NCBI GenBank assembly: GCA_003427395.1
Contig: BFEA01000043.1
Coordinates: forward strand, 4,374,518 to 4,438,517
Origin: Chara braunii
Taxonomy: Eukaryota > Streptophyta > Charophyceae > Charales > Characeae
DNA length: 64,000 nt
Direction of reading: 5' to 3'
Shown: positions 10,247 through 20,906 of the stretch, in pieces
Position numbering within the stretch: the stretch's first letter is position 1
Layout of the letters: every line of letters begins with the position of its first letter
Position numbers and translations under genes: made by a program
Notes under the pieces: generated by a model
The model's database searches: none
The model's input: only the letters and a program-made list of their open reading frames with translations
Told to the model about the DNA's origin: nothing

Positions 10247-10282
10247 CTGTACGTTCCAATTTTAACGGATGTCCCGAAGGAC
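10247..10282 (-). ncRNA. U6: U6 snRNA 5' portion (split)
   Basis: On the minus strand, starting at 10282, the sequence matches the plant-type U6 5' stem-loop and the following segment: GTCCTTCGGGACATCCG, then AAAATTGGAACGTACAG. One base is missing from the GGGG run, one from GAACGATACAG, and there is a single substitution. It ends with the ACAG of the ACAGAGA box. The upstream AT-rich stretch could hold a weak TATA-like box, but I see no plant upstream sequence element. Together with 9298-9350 it would rebuild a continuous U6. Confidence 0.85.
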
Positions 10283-10419
10283 AAATGAAATATTTTTTTA
10301 ATTTCTTTATTTTACACCCCCCCACTCTTGGGCCTTCTATTCTGGGGGGCGGCGATCCGGTTGTTTATTACTGACAAGCATCAAAACCAGTTTATGACAA
10401 GCCATGGCTGACCCAAGCC

Positions 10420-10599
10420 AAACCACCAGTACCTTTCCCACATATCGGCCGCGAGGCTAAACTCCCCCTGCGCGGCAAAGAAAAACGAACCGCAACGGAT
10501 GCATATGGCTGGCGCCACCAGCCATTTCGATTCACCACTGAACGTCTGGGTAACCGGCTGTGGTATGTTTTTTCAAGCAGGGAAAGGTACTGGTGGTTT
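10420..10599. mobile_element. Foldback MITE, copy 1
   Basis: AAACCACCAGTACCTTTCCC at 10420-10439 and its perfect reverse complement at 10580-10599 form 20-bp terminal inverted repeats. In the middle is a palindrome, GGCTGGCGCCACCAGCC. The same end and middle motifs recur in the element at 20907-21098, so this is a family. It has no coding capacity. Confidence 0.75.
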
Positions 10600-11007
10600 A
10601 ACCACCTAAGAGAATCTGAATCCGTGGCCTAGTATAGAATTATTGCCCTGAGATAGTAGGAATAGGGGGTGTGCTGGGAGAATTGATGAGAGGATGGGTT
10701 GGGAGGCGGTCTCACAAAAGCAAACAATTATCAGGACAACCAATGGCTGGCCGATGCAGCGACCACCGTGTCTGGAACCTGGCCTCGACAACAACCTGGG
10801 CTTTAGGAAAAAGAAAAGAAAAAGAAAGAGAGTGGCCTTGGGCGCGATGTTCTCTCTCAGCTAGGCTGTCCAGAAGTTAATGGGACCCATCATCCTCATG
10901 CATCCTCCGGACAACAAGGAGGGCGAAGCTAGGCTAAGGAACTCTCATATTGACTGCCATCCCTTGGTTAGAGACACCTTTGTCGAATGGATGGTAATTA
11001 GGGCACC
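10600..11007. other. Non-genic stretch
   Basis: I see nothing identifiable. A short A/G-rich run occurs at 10806-10832. Confidence 0.4.
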
Positions 11008-11382
11008 TTGAGGGGTTTCACAGAGATCCAACTTGCTAATCAGGATACCCCTTTTTGCAACAAGTGTCTTTCGTGGTATCATGGCGAATGTGACCAGGAC
11101 TGTCCCCGCTTTCATGAACCAATGCCCCCCAACAAAAGAAGCAAGGGGCGGGGTGGCAGAGGGGGCAGCGGCCAATCGGGAGGAGGCCAAGGGGCACAGA
11201 CACGCCCACCCTCCCAATGGCAACACCAAGACCCCTCCACTTCCCCCCCTACCCCAGTGGCTTCTCAAGCACCTTCCTGGCTCCAATCTTGTCTCCAATC
11301 GTCTCTCACCATCAGCCCCCCTCCTCCTCTGCAATTGGGGCCTGCCCTGACTATACCACTTCAGGCCCACCCCTACCTCTAG
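11008..11382 (+). CDS. Doubtful ORF with a PHD-like CxxC...WYHxxC fragment
   Basis: The open frame begins at a TTG, so its real start is unknown and it may be an exon or a decayed fragment. Near its N-terminus FCNKCLSWYHGEC has the CxxC-x3-WYHxxC pattern seen in PHD-type zinc fingers and some transposon proteins, followed by more Cys/His. The rest is Gly-rich and then Ser/Pro-rich low complexity. Overlapping frames are open on both strands, so frame openness is weak evidence. I cannot name a function. A fragment of a transposon-encoded protein is as likely as a host exon. Confidence 0.2.
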   Translation: MRGFTEIQLANQDTPFCNKCLSWYHGECDQDCPRFHEPMPPNKRSKGRGGRGGSGQSGGGQGAQTRPPSQWQHQDPSTSPPTPVASQAPSWLQSCLQSSLTISPPPPLQLGPALTIPLQAHPYL

Positions 11383-11677
11383 TCAGTACAACCAGTTTCC
11401 TCTCGCAAGCACCTCCTATCGCCACTGGCTACTCCCTCATCACCTCAGTTAGGGCAGTGGACAACATGCGATCCCTTCTCTGCAAGGCATAGGTAGCTAT
11501 CCTTGCAGCAGCACAGCCTTGGGAGTAGTGGTAGGTAGGAAGTGAAAGCTGAAATGAATGTGAGAGAATTTGAGACAAAAACAAGGACATACCATGGGGG
11601 TCAATCGTCGGGTGACGCAGACAGTTTGATTTGGTTGGTAATGTGAGGTGGGGGGGCGCGGAAAGAAAGGGGAAACT

Positions 11678-11732
11678 ACGCGGGAGTCACAAAAATGAGT
11701 TATAATTGCAGTATGGGCCAAAATACAGTTTG
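11678..11732. repeat. Inverted copy of the sequence at 19700-19752
   Basis: CGGGAGTCACAAAAATGAGT followed by TATAATTG and GTATGGGC appears here on the plus strand. The same order appears on the minus strand at 19700-19752. The two copies bracket the LINE, SINE and tandem-repeat block. It may be a dispersed repeat and not an element end. Confidence 0.6.
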
Positions 11733-11770
11733 CAATTGCACTTTGGGCAAATGTATACAACCCAAGAACG

Positions 11771-11972
11771 ACGCTGGCCGGTGCTGGGGGATTGCCCTGT
11801 AACCTGTTAATAGCAGGAGCGTGAGGCCTGGTAGAGAGATCTGGGGATGCTTTGGGCCGGGCATTCCAAGGGAAAACCAAGGGTTGCTGTCGGGACGACG
11901 CTGGCCGGAGCTGGGGTGAGTCATGTTGCCCTGTAACCTAGCAGGGTGGGGGCATGAGGCCTGGGAGAGCTC
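11771..11972. repeat. Imperfect ~122-bp tandem duplication
   Basis: CGACGCTGGCCGG-GCTGGGG, GCCCTGTAACCT and TGAGGCCTGG appear in the same order at 11771-11838 and 11893-11969. It has no coding meaning that I can see. Confidence 0.7.
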
Positions 11973-12107
11973 GGCATGGAGGAGGACAGTATTAGAGAAT
12001 TTTAGAGTGTTTTTTGTGGGGAGCTTCCAGGGGTTCTGAGCATTCGAAGGACTTCCACTAATTGCTGTTTGGATTTTTCTAGTAGTTCCTTGTCTAAATT
12101 CATGAAA

Positions 12108-12270
12108 TTTTCTGATGATGGGACGCTNGGCCCGGTTCCCAGTTTGTGCCAAATTAAGAGGATATGGTTGTATCTATGGGACGCTGGACCCGGTTTCCAG
12201 CAGGTGTTGCTCCCCACCAATAGATGGAGCTGTTTGTTTGTCAAAAAAAAAATAATAATAAAAAAAAAAT
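12108..12270 (+). mobile_element. SINE-like retroposon head and second copy
   Basis: A partial head, GATGGGACGCTNGGCCCGG, at 12117-12136 is followed by a fuller copy at 12177-12270. That copy has ATGGGACGCTGGACCCGG, CCAGCAGGTG, CTCCCCACCAATAGATGGAG, and then an A-rich tail. The middle segment is lacking, so this copy is internally deleted. Confidence 0.65.
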
Positions 12271-12321
12271 GCCATACAACCCAGCTTTCTGGCCAGGCAG
12301 GGTGCCCGAAGTGCAATTGCG

Positions 12322-12477
12322 AATTTTTTTTTTTTTTTTTTTTTTTTTAACATCCCCTGACATCAGGTAGGAGTGATGATAAGAGCATACACTCCTACCT
12401 GACTCACCGGGGGCTCCAGTCTATTGGTGGGGAGCTGCACCTGCTGGAAAACGGGTCCAGCGTCCCTTGAAATACAA
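12322..12477 (-). mobile_element. SINE-like retroposon, minus-strand copy
   Basis: A poly-T run (A-tail on the minus strand) is followed by GATGATAAGAGCATACACTC, a GGCTCCAGTCTATTGGTGGGG segment and CACCTGCTGGAAAACGGGTC ending in CAGCGTCCC. This is the family consensus in reverse. Two further small pieces (CCGAGCCCAGCGTCCC at about 12508-12523, CGGGTCCAGCGTCCC at about 12606-12620) lie just beyond it, so this is a hotspot for the family. Confidence 0.7.
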
Positions 12478-12696
12478 TGAAAGGATAATAGTTCAACTCA
12501 TGCTGGGAACCGAGCCCAGCGTCCCACCTTTACAGCTATTGATGCTCTGATGCTATAGGTTGGTGATGATGGTGGTGATAATGATGCTAAAAATGACAAT
12601 GAAAACGGGTCCAGCGTCCCTTTTGCAGCATGAAGAAATACTAAGAAAGATCAGGCATTGAGCCTCTTCACCTAGAGTTGGGCGCCAGAATGAGTA

Positions 12697-13875
12697 TTAG
12701 GCCCTAGCTCGCTGTGATGCCTGATTCATACTTCTAGAAAAATGTCGAGTGCAGCTAAGACTACTATAAAAACTAGATCTCCCTCCGATTTCCGAATCCA
12801 GCAAGGTATCCAAACCATGCCATGACAAAGGGACAATAGCATCGGGCGATGGGGGGAATGGGTTGGGGAAGTCGTGCATTGGGCGGAGAGGGATGAAGGG
12901 GTTCACGTCAGTCCATTCGTTAAATATCAGTTTGTAATTTCTGCTCAACTCTTGCCCCTCTTCTCTATTTTCACCTTTCCATTCTATCCTCCCCATTTCC
13001 CCCCCTTTGTCCCCCCCTAGCCAGTCATTGCGGAACAATTTGAAGGCTTTGAGAATATCCTTCTTTGAAGAGTTGTACTGTAGTTTGTCTTTTAAACTTT
13101 CCCATTTTGCCAATATATCTGTTTGAATTTGTTGTTTAATCTTATCAGTGAATTCTGGGCCACCGAGTCTCGCCCCTTCCCATTCATTTTTACACCTCTG
13201 CCAGATAGCCCAGAGGATAGCTCTCCTTCCTAGAGTAAACAAAATTTGGGTAAATTTGTCATTCTGATCAGGGGTCCAGACTTCCAACAAAATTAATTTT
13301 CATCCCCATGGCCATTTTTGAGATGTTTCCAGCTGATCCCAGATGCGGTCCCACCATCTCCAGCGCCAAACAGCCCCTGGGCATGATAGAAAGATATGTT
13401 TTATAGTCTCCAGAATTTTCCTACTTGGGAAGGCTGATTCACATAGTTTACACCAGGGTTCAGCCAAACCCTTCACCTCTAGAGAGGATCTGTTAATCAA
13501 CCAGTCGTTTGTAGGAAAACAACGGTGTTCGATTTGCCACTGTACAGAAGCTATCTTAGATGGTCTTGATCTTACCGCTTTGAACCAGAGCACTTGCCTC
13601 AAATCGTCTTCGCTTATGTTCAGCTGATTCATCCACCTCATCGAGACTTTGTCTATTAAGTTAATGTTGGGTTTGAGCATTCGATAGGTAGACTTGACTG
13701 ATAGGGAGTATAGTGAGTGAGTGTAATCTGTCTCTTTCTTGTTTTTCACGCCCCATGTCCAGAACGTTGGGTCTATTGGAAGATCTGAGATTTTATATGA
13801 GGGTCTAAAGGCCAACCATGATGAAGAGTCCTTCAGAAGCACCCTGATCCTGAAGATTTTTTTTTTGGTATCCAT
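12697..13875 (-). pseudogene. LINE ORF2 C-terminal region with zf-RVT zinc-binding domain
   Basis: Two frames in the same register, separated by one stop near 13295, form the tail of LINE ORF2. The first contains IEHRCFPTNDWL, then WCKLCESA, ETIKHIFLSCPGAVWRW. The CxxC...HxxxxC spacing is that of the zf-RVT domain of plant LINE polymerases, probably a nucleic-acid-binding zinc module. The second begins WTPDQNDKF and holds RAILWAIWQRCKNEWEGAR, a helix usually following zf-RVT. It is one register away from the upstream RT frame, so a frameshift lies near 13850. Confidence 0.75.
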
Positions 13876-15863
13876 TGTGTCTTACTTTGAGAGTGTTGAC
13901 TCACCAAATTATCCTCATTTAATTGGAAAACTGAGATTAGCACTAAGCAGTCCACGGGAGGAACTAGGATGTTCCCCACTGTGTGGGGCTCGTTTCTAAG
14001 ACCCACCCAGTCACTTTTACATTTTTTTAGGAGTCGAATCCAGTCTAAGGGGATTAAGTTTATGATCATTTCAAGGTTTTTATTCACATGATGGTAGTGT
14101 CTTAGTCTGATGTGCAGTAAATCTGAGGTAATCCAGTCGTTGGTTTTTTCGTCCCAAATATCCTTGATTCTTGTGATGCCTTTCCTTATCCAATCCTTCC
14201 AGGGGTTTTCGTTACAGCGTAGGGTATAGCCTTGGGGGTCTCTAATCCATTCATTGTTGAATATTGGTTGGCGGATAATCTTTTCCCACCTCTTGGGAGG
14301 ATGTTTCTCAGACAAGGAAAATTTCCTCCATGTCTTCAGGATTTTAATCCAAAAAGCATCCTTACCAATGTCCTGTCTTGCCGCATTCCTATCCGTGAGG
14401 TCTTGAGTGTTGAGGATCTGTTGCGCATTCCTTGGAATTGACCATGCTATGTTATCCAGCCACATAGCCAGGTCTACTGCAATGTCAGTAAGGGAAGTCA
14501 TTCTTCTCAGTTGCGACCATGCGAGGGTGCTCCAAGGTGTTTGTGGGTTGAACAGAAACCTCTTAATCCACTGTACTGAGAGGGTCATAGTTTGAGTGGA
14601 TGGGTCGATGATGCCCAACCTTCCTTTGGATTTGGGTTGTATAATGGATGACCAGGCTACTCTGCTGATAACATTTTTGTAATCGTGATTGCCTCTCCAT
14701 AGGAAAGCTCTGAGTTGTTGTTTGAAAATTTTGATGGATGAGTCATCCAGAGCCCATAAGGATGATTTGTACCAGGTTGAGGTCAATATTACATTGTTGA
14801 TTACTAAGGAACGACCCATGATTGAAGTATGTTTGTCTTTCCATAATTCTAATTTGGACAGGGCGCTTTGCATTATCCTTTCATTATTTGTCTTTGGTTT
14901 TCCTTCTGGAGATTGGGAGATGCCTAGGATTCTAATTGCAGTATCCTTGGGGACCCACTTGATACGGGGGGACTCTGGTGGCCTTACCCCCTGGTGGTGG
15001 ATCCACCATCCTAGGGTTTTGTCTCCCCAATTGACCTTCATGTCTGATAATCTGCAAAATTTGTTTAGTAATCTTTCTATTGCTTCCATATTTTCGGAGG
15101 TTGCATCTACCATCAGAGAGAGATCATCTGCAAACAACGAACAGATAGGAATTGTCTCCTCAGGAATCGAGGAGATCTGTATTCTTTTGATGTCCTTGTG
15201 ATGGCTGAGGTTGGTGGTCAAAGGTTCCATGATTATGATGAACAGAAAATGCGCTAAAGGGTCACCTTGCCTGACCGATCTCTGTAGGTTAACTGGGGGG
15301 GTCACGTTACCATTTATAGAGACTCTAGTAGATGCTTTATGGTGCATAATTTAGATCCATCTCCTGAAGTGTGGGCCAAAATTCATTTTTTGTAAGCATT
15401 TGTCTAAAAAAAACATTCCACATGGTCATAAGTTTTTCCAAAATCAATAAATATGAGTGTTGCATTATGTTTGGACTGGCGGGAGATTCTTAAGAGTTCA
15501 TTTATTAGTAAGATATTATCTTGAATATTTTGTCACGTGATAAAACCAGTTTGCGCCAGATGAATGATGTCCGCTATGATGTTCGTCAATCTGTCAGCTA
15601 GAGTCTTGGCTACTAGCTTGTATACTACTGTCAGTAGGGTGATGGGTCTGTAGTTCCTAATATTGGCTTTGTCCTCTTTCTTATAAAGGAGAGTCAGTAC
15701 CCCTTGGTTTACTATTTCCCCCATGTCCCGAGAGGTCCAGACTGCCTGATAATAGTTCATAAGATCCTGAGATAGGGAGTCCCACATGGTTTCCCAAAAT
15801 TACTTGGGGAGGCCGTCTATGCCTATCGTCTTTTCTTCTTCCATTAAAATTAAAGCTTTTCAT
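13833..15863 (-). pseudogene. LINE reverse transcriptase (frameshifted)
   Basis: The RT palm and fingers are spread over two frames. The first part (15787-15533) has NIRNYRPITLLTVVYKLVAK, the conserved RT block 2, and AQTGFI. The second (504 codons, 15347-13833) has SVRQGDPLAHFLFIIIMEPL (block 4) and FADDLSLMVDA (catalytic block 5, FADD), followed by thumb sequence. Between them, degraded sequence still encodes an IFIDFGKTYD-like block with the first catalytic aspartate, but stops interrupt it. In life it would copy the element's RNA at a nicked target. Here it cannot be translated as one protein. Confidence 0.85.
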
Positions 15864-16549
15864 ATTTCCTCCTTTGATAGGGGCATCTCTAGGTTTTTCC
15901 TTTGGGAGTCTGTGATTGTCTTACTCAGTGAGAGAAAGAATTTGTCTATCTATGTGGATCTCTGAGGTTTGGGAATTGAAGAAGTCTTTGTAAAAGTCTT
16001 TAGCTATTTTAGTGCAGGTCGTTGTGGACGCAGCCAGGGGAGCATTCATGTCAAATGGGTCGGTCAATGCTTCAATTGTGGTCCTTCCTACTCTTGCTCT
16101 AGCCATAGAGAAGAACCGAGTGTCCATGATTCCTTCCGTCTGATGGACGTTGAGTTTTACTCTGATCCTAGTGCCTTGCCATCTATATTCTTTGAATTTG
16201 AAGAGTCAGTCTTCCATTTCTCTGATCTTTTCTGCCAGAGGTTCTGGGTCCTCTGGGGAGGATGAGCTAATTTTCTGTTCTTGAAGATCTTGAATATTTT
16301 TATGAAGCTCGGATTTTTGTTGGTACCTTAGATTGACAAGGGTTTTAGAGTATTCATTACATTTACGGTCGAGGAATACTAGACCGTTATTTAACTAATT
16401 TATGTCATTGTTAACGATGGTTTTTTGTTCTCTTCAGAATTCTCAAACATCCTCCATATATTTTTGGAAACTAGAGTCTTTAAAATGAGATGTATTGAGC
16501 TTGTAGTATCCCCTTTCTTGGTTTGGCTTCTTGCAAAAGGTAAAAATTG

Positions 16550-17386
16550 TCATCCCATCGAATGATCCAAACCAGGGAAAGGGCTGCGTGGCAGAATATT
16601 AACGAACTGGAGGACGCCTTGTAACTCTTCGGACACTAGGATGAGGTCAATTCTGGATTTAGTGCTCTTATTTGCCTTATTGATCCTGAAACACGAAAAA
16701 GTCTTGGTTGTTGGGTTGAGCCTTCTAAATGAGTCACAAAGGTTAGATATGTGACATACGTTAGCCATTATTAGTTCATCCATCTCTATGTAGGCAAGAC
16801 AAGGGGAGGGAATGGTTCATCTGTCCAGATTCCGATCCGATGCTGCATTGAAATTTCCTACCAAAATGATTGGGTTCCCGGTTGGAAGACGTTGTTGGAT
16901 GTCTTCAAAGAACACTTTGCGTTCGACAGGATCATTAGGGTCGTGTACATTCAAAATACTAACCACATCAAGTTCCAACTTGGCGAGGATGTAGACCTAT
17001 CTCCCTTCTTGCTTGTCTGCTTCACAATCCAACACCTCGATCTTGGACTCTAGCAGTAACCATATGACCACTCATGCGCTCCCTGGTTTGGGGGCGTGCG
17101 CTCTAAACGCAGTGCAGGGCCACCAAACTTCTTTGTGATTATGGTTGTGTAATGGTGTGTCCATTAGGTATGTTTCCTGAATGCAAATTACATCTAGCTA
17201 TTTTCTGCCCCCTACTCCTTTGAGGAGTTCAAGTATGGTTTGTCTTTTACTTATCTTGGCGGAGGCGAGGCCATTAACATTGAGGGTTCTTAAGTCCAGG
17301 TCGACATTCCTCTTGAGGATTTTCCATTTTTTATCCTTGTTATATAGCAGGTCTAAAGGGTTCACCTTTTCCATTTTTTCTGCCAT
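16550..17386 (-). pseudogene. LINE APE-type endonuclease (broken, catalytic Asp lost)
   Basis: The motifs are in order on the minus strand. LRTLNVNGLASAKISKRQ opens the domain, VICIQETY carries the catalytic glutamate, ILVGNFNAASD stands where GDFN is expected, and SRIDLILVS then PGLDHS form the closing metal-binding blocks. Stops lie after GVGGRK, in SA*VV and after NLDR. The aspartate of GDFN has become asparagine (about 16846-16860), which would cripple target nicking even if the stops were read through. All pieces share one register. Confidence 0.75.
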
Positions 17387-17430
17387 CCTTCTACCAATTT
17401 ACCTGAAGCAGATGTAAACTAGGATTTAGT

Positions 17431-17805
17431 TTACAGATCTTTCCAAGTAGCTATGTCCAAAATTCCTCCTTTCTGAAGGGAGGACTTCTTTAACAGTCTG
17501 CGCAGAAGGGTAACTACATCTTCCTCTGACCAGAAATGGTTGACTTTAATCTTGAGGATTCGCAAATCTTTAATGGATTCTTCCCCCATCCATCTCAGGT
17601 TAACTGTGTCTGAGGCCTTGTATTGGAGGTACACATCTCTATCTGCTAACCTTTCTGGTTCTGAGACCAGTATCAGTGCGGCCCAGCCACCCGGGGGAAA
17701 CTGTCCTCTTATACTCGTGGAGGTGTCGAGGTTGATGGTGGGTTTACCCAGTCCATCCTTTGCGGGCTCTGGGAGGGGGATGAAGGAAGATTCTGCTCCA
17801 AGCAT
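17431..17805 (-). pseudogene. LINE ORF1-region fragment
   Basis: This is an open frame of 124 codons between ORF1 and the endonuclease. It is rich in charged residues with SVSEPERLADRDVYL-like and EEDVVTLLRRLLKK segments. Its position suggests the C-terminal RNA-binding part of ORF1 after a frameshift. I do not recognise a specific domain. It could instead be unrelated sequence between the ORFs. Confidence 0.35.
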
Positions 17806-18541
17806 AGTAATGTTTCCATGTTGGGAGTCCCTGGGCTCTCAGAGACATGCCTCCCACCGACCTTCCTTGATTCTTACTGGGAGGAAAATTATCCCTGGTT
17901 TGGACAGGGTGAGCGACATTAAATCCATCGACAGTCTCATCCTCAACTTATGCCTCTTACTCTTGAAATCCCACAGAGAGAGGACTGGGTTGGAGAAAGG
18001 TATGACACCTATTGAAAAAGGTTGAGCCTTCCTTGAAGAAGATTGAGTATCAATTGTGAGGTCTATCTCGTACAGCTACATCTCTTGTTTTGAGTCCCCT
18101 TGTTTCTTCATTGACCTGTGGTCCTTTTTCTTGCCGTGCGGACCTCTGAGTTGGGTCACTCATATCCCACTCAATCATGATATATATATTTTTTTATGTT
18201 TTTTCCTTCTTCGAATTGTCATTTATTTGAAGGAATTTTCCCCCCTTATGATATGGGAGATGATTTTCATCATGGGAGTCCTCTGTGACTGACAGATGGT
18301 GTGGGGGTCTGACCAGGTTGAGGTCTGGTTCTGAGCAAGTGGAGTGGCAGATATCTGGATCTGTGCCAGTATAGTGGGTGTTGCCTGATCCGGGTTACTA
18401 GGTAAACTGAGAGCTGCCTCTTTGGTTGATGGTGCACTAAAGCAAGACTGACACGAGTGTTGTTCATAAGGGATGATAGCCAAAGTTTGATTTGAGCCTG
18501 TGACCTCTTCTTGTTCTATGGTTATTATCGTTCTCGAGAGG

Positions 18542-19390
18542 TTAAAGTTGGTCATTAGGGCGAAACTGCAATGTGTCAAAAAGTGAGTAAACAGGCACTA
18601 TTGGTCCTGAAGGTGGGGGACCCACGGTAGTGGCAGTTTGAAATGAGACTGGTGGCTTTTCCTTTTTTGGGGTCAACAGAGGGAGCTCTTTTTCATTGAT
18701 TTCTTTTGTTTTTTTCTCTATTTGTGCGGGATGTTTAGATAAACCTTTCCTAAATGCCTTGGTGCTCCTCCTGGGATTGGGTGTGAGGGGGAGTCTGCGC
18801 AACAGGTTTGAGTAATTACCGGTTTTTCCAGCAGTAACCCGCCGGTGAATATACTTTTCCGTTCCTTTCCTGGTCCTGTCAAACTGCTGTTTTTCTGACA
18901 ACATTCTTTTCCGCCTCACCAACTCCTTGATCCTTTTTCCCCCTTTGACTCTTTGCGTCTGCATAGGATGGTCTATTGTGTTATTCTGGGGGACAAGAGG
19001 GTTCATTGGGACCTTACCAGTGCTCTGATTGAACTGAGACAACATCTTCTGAGTGACAACGTGCAGTAATTTATTGCACATATCGATCCATTCCAACTCA
19101 GATGGGCAGCCGTATTCGAGGGCAAGCTTGAGAACATCACTACCATTCAACAGTTGCGCAAGCTGCTCCAAGATGCGTAGCCAGTTCAAATCCGGTATTG
19201 CTGCATATTTAAATTTGAGATTGGTTGTGACCCACATTATCATTTTTTGTAAATTGATCTGCATGTCAGCCAGGGAATCAGTGCTATCCATTTTCACTCT
19301 TATTACTTCGAACGGGGAGGCGGTTACTGGCGCTGCTTCTATCTCCATCTCTTTAGATACAAACACTTCTTTGAGAGTATTTAAGTCCAT
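18542..19390 (-). CDS. LINE ORF1-like protein, 282 aa
   Basis: It starts at an ATG (19388-19390) and is open for 282 codons, the longest intact frame of the LINE. The N-terminal half is helical with hydrophobic spacing (ADMQINLQKMIMWVTTNLKF, LEQLAQLLNGSD). The C-terminal half is strongly basic (KGGKRIKELVRRKRML, KAFRKGLSKH), as expected of an RNA-binding, particle-forming ORF1 protein. I see no CCHC knuckle or clear RRM. A frame in another register continues at 18579-18223, so the 3' end may be frameshifted. Confidence 0.55.
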   Translation of the reverse strand: MDLNTLKEVFVSKEMEIEAAPVTASPFEVIRVKMDSTDSLADMQINLQKMIMWVTTNLKFKYAAIPDLNWLRILEQLAQLLNGSDVLKLALEYGCPSELEWIDMCNKLLHVVTQKMLSQFNQSTGKVPMNPLVPQNNTIDHPMQTQRVKGGKRIKELVRRKRMLSEKQQFDRTRKGTEKYIHRRVTAGKTGNYSNLLRRLPLTPNPRRSTKAFRKGLSKHPAQIEKKTKEINEKELPLLTPKKEKPPVSFQTATTVGPPPSGPIVPVYSLFDTLQFRPNDQL

Positions 19391-19540
19391 AGCCTCTGCC
19401 TCCGGCAGGGGAGGACTGGCGAGTGGTCTTGGGGATTGGGGACATCCTGAAGGTCATGCACAGGGTGCGAAACCTGAGAGACCTGTTGAGATTGATGGGC
19501 CAGTGAGCCGTGCTGATCCCGGATTGTTTTTTTTCTGCGA

Positions 19541-19944
19541 TCTTTTTTTTTTTTTTTTTAACTTCTTTCCATTCCAGATTCGACTATTGATTCTTTTTCG
19601 GTAAGTACGCCTTAGTAGAAGCCCAATCTCTTTGTGACGATGTTTTTGAGGATTGGGGCTTTCTCCGTCCTGATCAGTGGCTTCAAGTTGTTTATTTTTC
19701 CTTGTATCTTAGCCCATACAACAATTATAACTCATTTTTGTGACTCCCGCAAAGAAGAACAAGAGAACAACAGTGGTTGGCACAAAGAGCAGATCACAAA
19801 CTTCTGGGTGGGGGCCGGGTTAGTAGCAAATCGGAGCTCGAGAAGTGGGGAGAGTGAGCAGCCGACAGGGAACAATGGTGCTCCAGGAAACGAACTGACA
19901 TGGCCATGGCCCCAATAAACGTTGTACTCAGAAGATATATCCAA
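19541..19944. other. Non-genic spacer with T-tracts and an inverted repeat copy
   Basis: Poly-T tracts lie at 19526-19560. 19700-19752 is the inverted partner of 11678-11732. Nothing else is recognised. Confidence 0.4.
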
Positions 19945-20092
19945 TGGGATGATGGGCCCAATTTTCCAGCAGGTGTCACTCCCCACCAATGGATGGAGCG
20001 GTCCGATAGGCGAAGCCTCAATCCCAATGGTTCTCTTACTACCACTGGGATAGAGGCCTTGCAAAAAGGCCTTTCTTTGAAAAAAAAGAACA
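19945..20092 (+). mobile_element. SINE-like retroposon, diverged copy
   Basis: It has a GGGATGATGGGCCCAATTTT head, CCAGCAGGTGTCACTCCCCA, CCAATGGATGGAGC, TCTCTTACTACC, and an A-rich tail near 20080. It is the most diverged of the fuller copies. Confidence 0.6.
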
Positions 20093-20351
20093 AATCGTTG
20101 CCCTCCCAGCAAGGCCGCGCAGACCTCGGAACATCGGCATAGATTCTTGTGAGGATGAAAAATAAACAAAGAGTAATTCATCTGCACTGCCCTCGATCAT
20201 GACTGTGATTGCGGTCACAGACATCCAGGAAAATTTGAGTGTCCGTGAAGTAAATCTCCCCAATCCACCTGATCAGTCAATGTCATGGTCTCCAGGACAA
20301 TTAATTATGGCATGAGAATTGTATTGGACTGTTTTTCAACACCCAAATGTA

Positions 20352-20495
20352 CAATGGGACGTTGGACCCATTTTCCGACAGGTGTTGCTCCCCACCAATA
20401 GACTGGAGCAACCAGAGAACCCACTATGAGAGGGTTCTCTTATCACCTCTCCTAGAGGGGGGACAGGTTAAAAAAAATAAAAATAAAAAAAAAAT
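20352..20495 (+). mobile_element. SINE-like retroposon, copy with full middle
   Basis: ACAATGGGACGTTGGACCCA, CAGGTGTTGCTCCCCACCAA, TAGACTGGAGCA, a CTATGAGAGGGTTCTCTTAT segment, CACCTCTCCTAGAGG, and a long A-rich tail. With the copy at 25466 it is the best guide to the family consensus of about 145 bp. Confidence 0.75.
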
Positions 20496-20906
20496 TATGA
20501 TTTATCCCTCACAATTGCGGGAAAGTCACCCTAGTCGCCTATAACACAGTGATGCAGAGGCAGAGATGGGGAAGTCGCACTCGTCACGTGTCAGGTGACA
20601 CGGTGACACTAGAGGCAGAGATGCTAAGGAAGGTCAGGGTCGGACCACTAACAAAAAACTTAGCAAAAACGTCGGACTCGAAAAAAGATTCGACGAACTC
20701 TGAAAGCTACTTTGAATGGGATTTTATAGTGCTCTTGAGTTTGTTTTTTTTGTTTTTTTTTACCTGTTTTTTTTTTTTTTTTATGTTTGCATTATGACCC
20801 TGCGTAGTTTGTTCGCAAACACTTCAACAACATTGCTTGTAGCGATGCGGCGAGAGAAATGTCAGGAGCAGAAAGACTATCCATACAAATGGTATATCTC
20901 GACCTT

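Larger units (their letters stand above)
12630..19540 (-). mobile_element. Decayed L1-type LINE retrotransposon
   Basis: The element runs on the minus strand in the order expected of a plant-type L1 LINE: ORF1 (19390 downward), APE-like endonuclease (about 17386-16550), reverse transcriptase (about 15863-14900), and a C-terminal zf-RVT region (about 13875-12697). The reading frame changes several times and carries in-frame stops, so it is not active. Borders are estimates: neither a clear A-tail nor a target duplication could be fixed. SINE-like pieces crowd its 3' side. Confidence 0.85.
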
